A stretch of 64,000 nucleotides of DNA from JAVXGM01 sp036657395. Lineage in GTDB: Bacteria; Bacillota; Clostridia; Peptostreptococcales; Anaerovoracaceae. Below the pieces are notes generated by a model. That model was not told the DNA's origin. It did not search any database and saw only the letters and a list, made by a program, of their open reading frames with translations. The translations under genes and the position numbers were made by a program. The stretch spans positions 186,001 to 250,000 of the forward strand of contig JAVXGM010000002.1 in assembly GCA_036657395.1 (NCBI GenBank). The letters run 5' to 3'. Positions 60,188 through 64,000 of the stretch are shown here, in pieces (the first letter of the stretch is position 1; each line of letters opens with the position of its first letter).

Positions 60188-60803
60188 AAGGATTGTTCCT
60201 CTTTTCAAAGCCAATACTAGTTGTACCCATATGACCTGGGAATACTTTCGTATCATCGGGTAAAACAAACAATTTCTTATGAATTGATTCCTTTAGGTCA
60301 TCAAATGAACATCCAGGAAAGTCAGTTCTACCAACAGATTGGCAAAACAAGGTATCTCCACTAAAGAGAACATTATCAACTAAAATACACATACCCCCTG
60401 GTGAATGACCTGGAGTATGAATAAACTTTAATTCCATGTTTCCTATCTTTAGAGTATCTCCATTTTTAACCCAAAGATCCGCCTCCACAAAGGTAATTGG
60501 TACACTAAATACCATAGTGCTCATATTCATATCTGCATCTGCAAGCATGGCTTTTTCTTCAATTGAGGCTGCAAGCTTTGCATTTGGGAAGTCTTGCATA
60601 TGTTGCTTAACCCCGCCAGTGTGATCTCCATGGCCATGGGTCAGTATGATATATTCAATATCAATGTTTTCACTATTAACCATTTGGGTCAATTTAGTGT
60701 TGTGCCCTCCAGGATCCACAATAAACCCTTTGTTTGTCGTTTCATCTACTACTAAATATGTGTTTACAGCCAACGGGCCGCTTGGTAAATTGGTAATTTT
60801 CAT
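60180..60803 (-). CDS. Metallo-beta-lactamase fold hydrolase (glyoxalase II-like)
   Basis: A 207-residue hydrolase with an intact metal site: ILTHGHGDHTGG (about residues 53-64), HTPGHSPGG, FSGDTLF, and the final PGHMGTT His. The compact form lacks the C-terminal glyoxalase II domain. Such proteins hydrolyse thioesters or similar bonds; the substrate is not known. It is often found between dtd and hemZ in Clostridia. 12 bp after dtd. Confidence 0.88.
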   Translation of the reverse strand: MKITNLPSGPLAVNTYLVVDETTNKGFIVDPGGHNTKLTQMVNSENIDIEYIILTHGHGDHTGGVKQHMQDFPNAKLAASIEEKAMLADADMNMSTMVFSVPITFVEADLWVKNGDTLKIGNMELKFIHTPGHSPGGMCILVDNVLFSGDTLFCQSVGRTDFPGCSFDDLKESIHKKLFVLPDDTKVFPGHMGTTSIGFEKRNNPFV

Positions 60804-60815
60804 CTTTATCTCCGT

Positions 60816-61265
60816 TTAAAATGTTTTTTTACTATCCAGTAAGATTGTTACTGGGCCATCATTATATATCTTCACAAGCATATCCGCCTGGAATACTCCT
60901 TCTTCTACAAGGATGCCTTCTTTTTTAACAAGGCTTATAGTCTCCTTGTATAATTTGTTCGCAATTTCCGGTTTTGCTGCATGGGAAAAACTTGGCCTTT
61001 TACCCTTGCGTACATCGCCCATTAAAGTAAATTGTGAAATCATTAGAATTTTTCCATCTACGTCTTTTACTGATAAATTCATTTTTTCATCTGCATCTTC
61101 AAATATACGAAGCCCTGATATTTTCTGGGCAATATATTCTGCGTCCTTTATTGTATCCTCTTCTTCAACACCTAAAAGTGCCACTAGACCAGCGCCAATA
61201 GAACCTGACACCTTACCATCTACCGATACATTACTTTCTGTAACTCGCTGTATTACTGCTCTCAT
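60816..61265 (-). CDS. dtd: D-aminoacyl-tRNA deacylase
   Basis: Dtd removes D-amino acids wrongly attached to tRNA. The 149-residue protein has MRAVIQRVTESNVSVDGK, the catalytic SQFTLMGDVRKGKRPSF motif (SQxTL) and the Gly-cisPro-type motif in the form NDGPVTILLDS, near the C-terminus. Full length. It lies 8 bp after relA, a pairing found in most Firmicutes. Confidence 0.96.
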   Translation of the reverse strand: MRAVIQRVTESNVSVDGKVSGSIGAGLVALLGVEEEDTIKDAEYIAQKISGLRIFEDADEKMNLSVKDVDGKILMISQFTLMGDVRKGKRPSFSHAAKPEIANKLYKETISLVKKEGILVEEGVFQADMLVKIYNDGPVTILLDSKKTF

Positions 61266-61273
61266 CCTTCCTC

Positions 61274-63469
61274 CTAGGCTTTTGCTCTGTATACTTGTGT
61301 AACCCCAGGAACACTTCTTAATGCACGTAATATCTTTTCCATCTGAGCTTTACTTGCAATGGATAAAGTCAAAGTTACATTTACCATCTCTTCTTTTGTG
61401 CTCTTTGCATTTACTCCTGCAATATGGGCTTCCATGTCATCGCAAACCTTTGAAATTGCTGAAAACAGCCCCTTTCTATCATTGGCAATTACACTGATAT
61501 TCGCATTGTAAGATTGATCCAACTTGTCCTTATTCCACGATACATCGATGAACCTAGCTCTTTCTGCTTCAGGCAGGGAAATAATATTTGTACAGTCAGT
61601 TCTATGAACAGAAATCCCTCTTCCCTTAGTAATAAAACCAACTATTTCATCCCCCGGTACAGGATTGCAACATTTAGCCACACGGATCATTAAGTTATCT
61701 ATGCCTTCCACGCTGATTCCTGCGTTTTCTCTACGTGTTCTGTCCTCTTTTTCTTTTCGTTCTGATACGCTTTCCTGCTCTATTTTTTGTAAGCGCTTTT
61801 CTTTTTCTTCTTCTATCTGTTGTTCATCACTAAGGCAATTAAACAACATTTGGGCTACTTTACCCTGGAATGATCCACCATTGCTTAGCTGTATATATAG
61901 CTCGTCTGAATTGTTAAGGCTTAATCCCTTTACTACTTGATTAACAAATGCATTTTTCAATACCTCTCTTGGATCATAACCTTTCTTACGCACATACTTA
62001 TCAATCAAATCTTTCCCTTTACCAACAAGATCTGATTTGTTTTCTTTTTTCAGCCACTGTCTAATTTTATTTCTTGCTGTACTGCTCTTAGCAATTTTTA
62101 ACCAATCTACACTTGGGCCTGCTGCATTGGAAGATGTAATTATTTCAATGATATTTCCATTTTCTAAAGTATGGTCAATAGTCACCATTTTTCCGTTTAC
62201 TTTTGCACCTACACATTTACAACCAATGTCTGAATGAATCTTAAATGCAAAGTCTAAAGGAGTAGATCCAGCAGGAAGTTCAAGAACATCTCCCTGTGGC
62301 GTAAATACAAAGACTTGGCTAGCAAATAAATCCACCTTTAGTGTTTCCATAAATTCCTTAGAATCATTCATATCTTTTTGCCATTCTAAGGTTTGTCTAA
62401 GCCAAGAAAGTTTTACTTCCTCTTTATCTTCTTGAATGCCTTCTTTATATTTCCAATGGGCTGCAATACCGTACTCTGCAATCTTATGCATTTCGTAAGT
62501 TCTAATCTGGATTTCAAAAGGATTTCCAGTCTCTCCTATTACAGTAGTATGCAAGGATTGATATAAATTTGGTTTGGGCATAGCAATATAATCTTTAAAT
62601 CTACCCGGAATTGGTGTCCAAAGTGTGTGCACAATTCCCAAAACTGCATAGCAATCTTTCACATTTTCTACAATGATTCTTACCGCCGTCAGATCAAAGA
62701 TCTCGTCTAATTGTTTATGTTGGTATCTCATTTTCTTATAGATGCTATAAAAGTGTTTGGATCTTCCTTGAATGTCAAATTTAATGCCTATATCTTCCAA
62801 TGACTCTTTTATTTCATCTACAACTTGATTTATTGCTTCTTCTCGTTTTTCTTTTCGTTCACTAACATTTTCCACTAAACCATAGTATGCCTCAGGGTCT
62901 AAGTACTTTAATGCAATGTCTTCAAGTTCGAATTTCATTGCATATATACCAAGTCTGCTGGCCAGTGGAGCGTAAATTTCCAAGGTCTCCTTGCACTTGT
63001 CTACAATTTGATTTTGAGTCATATAGTTAATAGTCCGTAGATTGTGCAATCTGTCAGACAGTTTAATTATAAGCACACGAATATCTTTAGACATGGCTAA
63101 AAACATTTTTCGCAAGTTTTCAGCCTGTCTTTCTTCTTTATTTTCAAATACTAAAGAACCAAGCTTTGTAACTCCATCAACGAGCAACCCAACTTCTTCG
63201 CCAAATTCTTTCACAAGGTTTTTTTCCGTATAGTCTGTATCCTCTACTACATCGTGAAGCAATCCCGCCACAATAGTATCTTCATCCATACCTAAATCGG
63301 CTAAAATTTCCGCAACAGCTAATGGGTGAATTAAATAAGGTTCACCCGACTTTCTAAGCTGCCCATTATGTTTGTCTTGTGCTAAATCATAGGCCCGCCC
63401 AATGAGCTCCATATCATAGTGGGCGTTAAAACCTAAGATTGTTTGTAAAAACTCTGCTCTAGTTTTCAT
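61274..63469 (-). CDS. relA: Bifunctional (p)ppGpp synthetase/hydrolase
   Basis: Rel is the main stringent-response enzyme. At 731 residues it has all domains: HD hydrolase (about 25-180; GLLHDVVEDTDYT with the HD pair), synthetase (about 230-345; RGRSKH-type GRSKHFYSIYKKM and PNLYQSLHTTV), TGS (about 390-450; FTPQGDVLELPAGSTPLDFAF), a zinc-finger/conserved Cys region (RVAKCCNPVPGDEIVG) and a C-terminal ACT domain. The HD motif is intact, so it should both make and degrade (p)ppGpp. 17 bp after secF. Confidence 0.98.
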   Translation of the reverse strand: MKTRAEFLQTILGFNAHYDMELIGRAYDLAQDKHNGQLRKSGEPYLIHPLAVAEILADLGMDEDTIVAGLLHDVVEDTDYTEKNLVKEFGEEVGLLVDGVTKLGSLVFENKEERQAENLRKMFLAMSKDIRVLIIKLSDRLHNLRTINYMTQNQIVDKCKETLEIYAPLASRLGIYAMKFELEDIALKYLDPEAYYGLVENVSERKEKREEAINQVVDEIKESLEDIGIKFDIQGRSKHFYSIYKKMRYQHKQLDEIFDLTAVRIIVENVKDCYAVLGIVHTLWTPIPGRFKDYIAMPKPNLYQSLHTTVIGETGNPFEIQIRTYEMHKIAEYGIAAHWKYKEGIQEDKEEVKLSWLRQTLEWQKDMNDSKEFMETLKVDLFASQVFVFTPQGDVLELPAGSTPLDFAFKIHSDIGCKCVGAKVNGKMVTIDHTLENGNIIEIITSSNAAGPSVDWLKIAKSSTARNKIRQWLKKENKSDLVGKGKDLIDKYVRKKGYDPREVLKNAFVNQVVKGLSLNNSDELYIQLSNGGSFQGKVAQMLFNCLSDEQQIEEEKEKRLQKIEQESVSERKEKEDRTRRENAGISVEGIDNLMIRVAKCCNPVPGDEIVGFITKGRGISVHRTDCTNIISLPEAERARFIDVSWNKDKLDQSYNANISVIANDRKGLFSAISKVCDDMEAHIAGVNAKSTKEEMVNVTLTLSIASKAQMEKILRALRSVPGVTQVYRAKA

Positions 63470-63486
63470 CTAACATCCTTTTACCT

Positions 63487-64000
63487 CTATTTGTCTTTTT
63501 TCTTACTGCTAGTTTTCTTTTTTCTGTGCTTATCATACTTGCTCTTATTTCCAAGGAGAGAAAATTCATAGTACAGTGGACTACAAACAGTAATCGAGGA
63601 CAATGCACCTGCAATTACACCAATCATCAAAGGCAATGTGAATTCTCTAATGGCAGGTCCTGTCAAGATAAATAACGGGATCATTACAATCAATGTTGTA
63701 AATGAGGTCATTAATGACCTACCAAGAGTCTGGGTAACACTGCTATCAATAATGGCCTCAATGTCACTCTTACGTGAGAATTTATTATTTTCCCTGATTC
63801 GGTCAAATACTACAATGGTGTCATTTATAGAATACCCCACTACTGTCAATATACCTGCAATAAATGGGTTATTTACCGGTACCTGGAATATTGCATAAAA
63901 TGACATCATAATAAGTACGTCATTTAATACCCCAAGAAGTGCCGAGCCACCAAATTTCCACTGGGAAAATCTAATTCTAATATAGACCAACATACATAAT
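63487..64000 (-). CDS. secF: Protein translocase subunit SecF, 5' end cut by window edge
   Basis: The C-terminal 170 residues of SecF, part of the SecDF complex that uses the proton gradient to pull proteins across the membrane. Visible: helix with GVLNDVLIMMSFYAIF, the signature GYSINDTIVVFDRIRE, SVTQTLGRSLMTSFTT, and helices to residue about 150, then a basic tail (KHRKKKTSSKKKDK). The reading frame is still open at the window edge. The gene precedes relA, as in many Clostridia. Confidence 0.95.
   Translation of the reverse strand, partial: LCMLVYIRIRFSQWKFGGSALLGVLNDVLIMMSFYAIFQVPVNNPFIAGILTVVGYSINDTIVVFDRIRENNKFSRKSDIEAIIDSSVTQTLGRSLMTSFTTLIVMIPLFILTGPAIREFTLPLMIGVIAGALSSITVCSPLYYEFSLLGNKSKYDKHRKKKTSSKKKDK

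Noticed and set aside
1..64000. CRISPR arrays, rRNA or tRNA genes, insertion sequences, prophage or toxin-antitoxin genes
   Set aside because: No regularly spaced repeats, cloverleaf-like sequences, transposase or phage motifs were seen on either strand.

Overview
The window is about 64 kb of low-GC DNA from a Gram-positive anaerobe, most likely of class Clostridia (Eubacteriales). Evidence: an oxygen-independent class III ribonucleotide reductase (nrdD-nrdG), the radical-SAM enzyme HemZ, an IspH protein fused to ribosomal S1 domains (a clostridial arrangement), adjacent argR-recN, RNase J, a YlmC/YmxH-type sporulation protein, many AGGAGG ribosome-binding sites and A/T-rich intrinsic terminators. 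No rRNA, tRNA, CRISPR array, insertion sequence or prophage gene was seen. It reads as ordinary chromosome with an accessory pilus-like block.

Layout. 1-5.5 kb: recG (cut by the window edge), an Asp23-family protein, rpmB and nrdDG; nrdD has a strong promoter and an NrdR-like box. 5.5-7.6 kb: a GNAT acetyltransferase and a lipoprotein that looks like a PepD dipeptidase with its metal site lost. 7.7-14.1 kb: a leftward operon for RNA modification and Holliday-junction processing (RlmD-like, tgt, a YARHG membrane protein, queA, ruvB, ruvA, ruvC) with an SOS-type palindrome in the ruvC promoter. 14.2-16.3 kb: argR-recN. 16.3-22.8 kb: shikimate kinase, ispH-rpsA fusion, rarA, and envelope genes (SPOR, DUF308, LCP). 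22.9-26.3 kb: a saccharopine-dehydrogenase-family enzyme and an amino acid permease under a tandem glycine-type riboswitch. 26.4-26.8 kb: a 55-residue zinc-ribbon protein behind a long leader whose tandem repeats are complementary to its own Shine-Dalgarno region. 26.8-32.9 kb: a Tad/Flp-like pilus or secretion block (cpaF, tadB, tadC, Flp-like pilin, TadE-like and DUF5702 pseudopilins, DUF6382). 33-39.8 kb: a Kef-like antiporter, a PhoR/PhoP-type two-component system and a Na/phosphate cotransporter with a PHO box, then a TadZ-like ATPase. 39.9-44 kb: TepA, YlmC and several membrane proteins.

44-64 kb is one leftward run of closely packed housekeeping genes: secF, relA, dtd, an MBL hydrolase, hemZ, hisS, aspS, nadD, yqeK, rsfS, leuS, rnj, ylbF, an M24 peptidase, efp, mltG, trmR, trhP and a CNNM-type transporter. 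Most spacings are under 50 bp, so large parts are probably co-transcribed. The set ties protein export, the stringent response, aminoacylation and tRNA proofreading, NAD synthesis, ribosome silencing, RNA decay and wobble-uridine modification together.

The most promising leads are the variant tandem glycine riboswitch over an amino-acid dehydrogenase/permease pair, the multi-copy anti-Shine-Dalgarno leader, the internal ribosome-binding site that could release a free S1 protein from the IspH fusion, the inactivated PepD-like lipoprotein, and the unusual Tad block with a pseudopilin carrying two Ada-like CxxC modules. All function calls come from reading sequence motifs; no database search was run.
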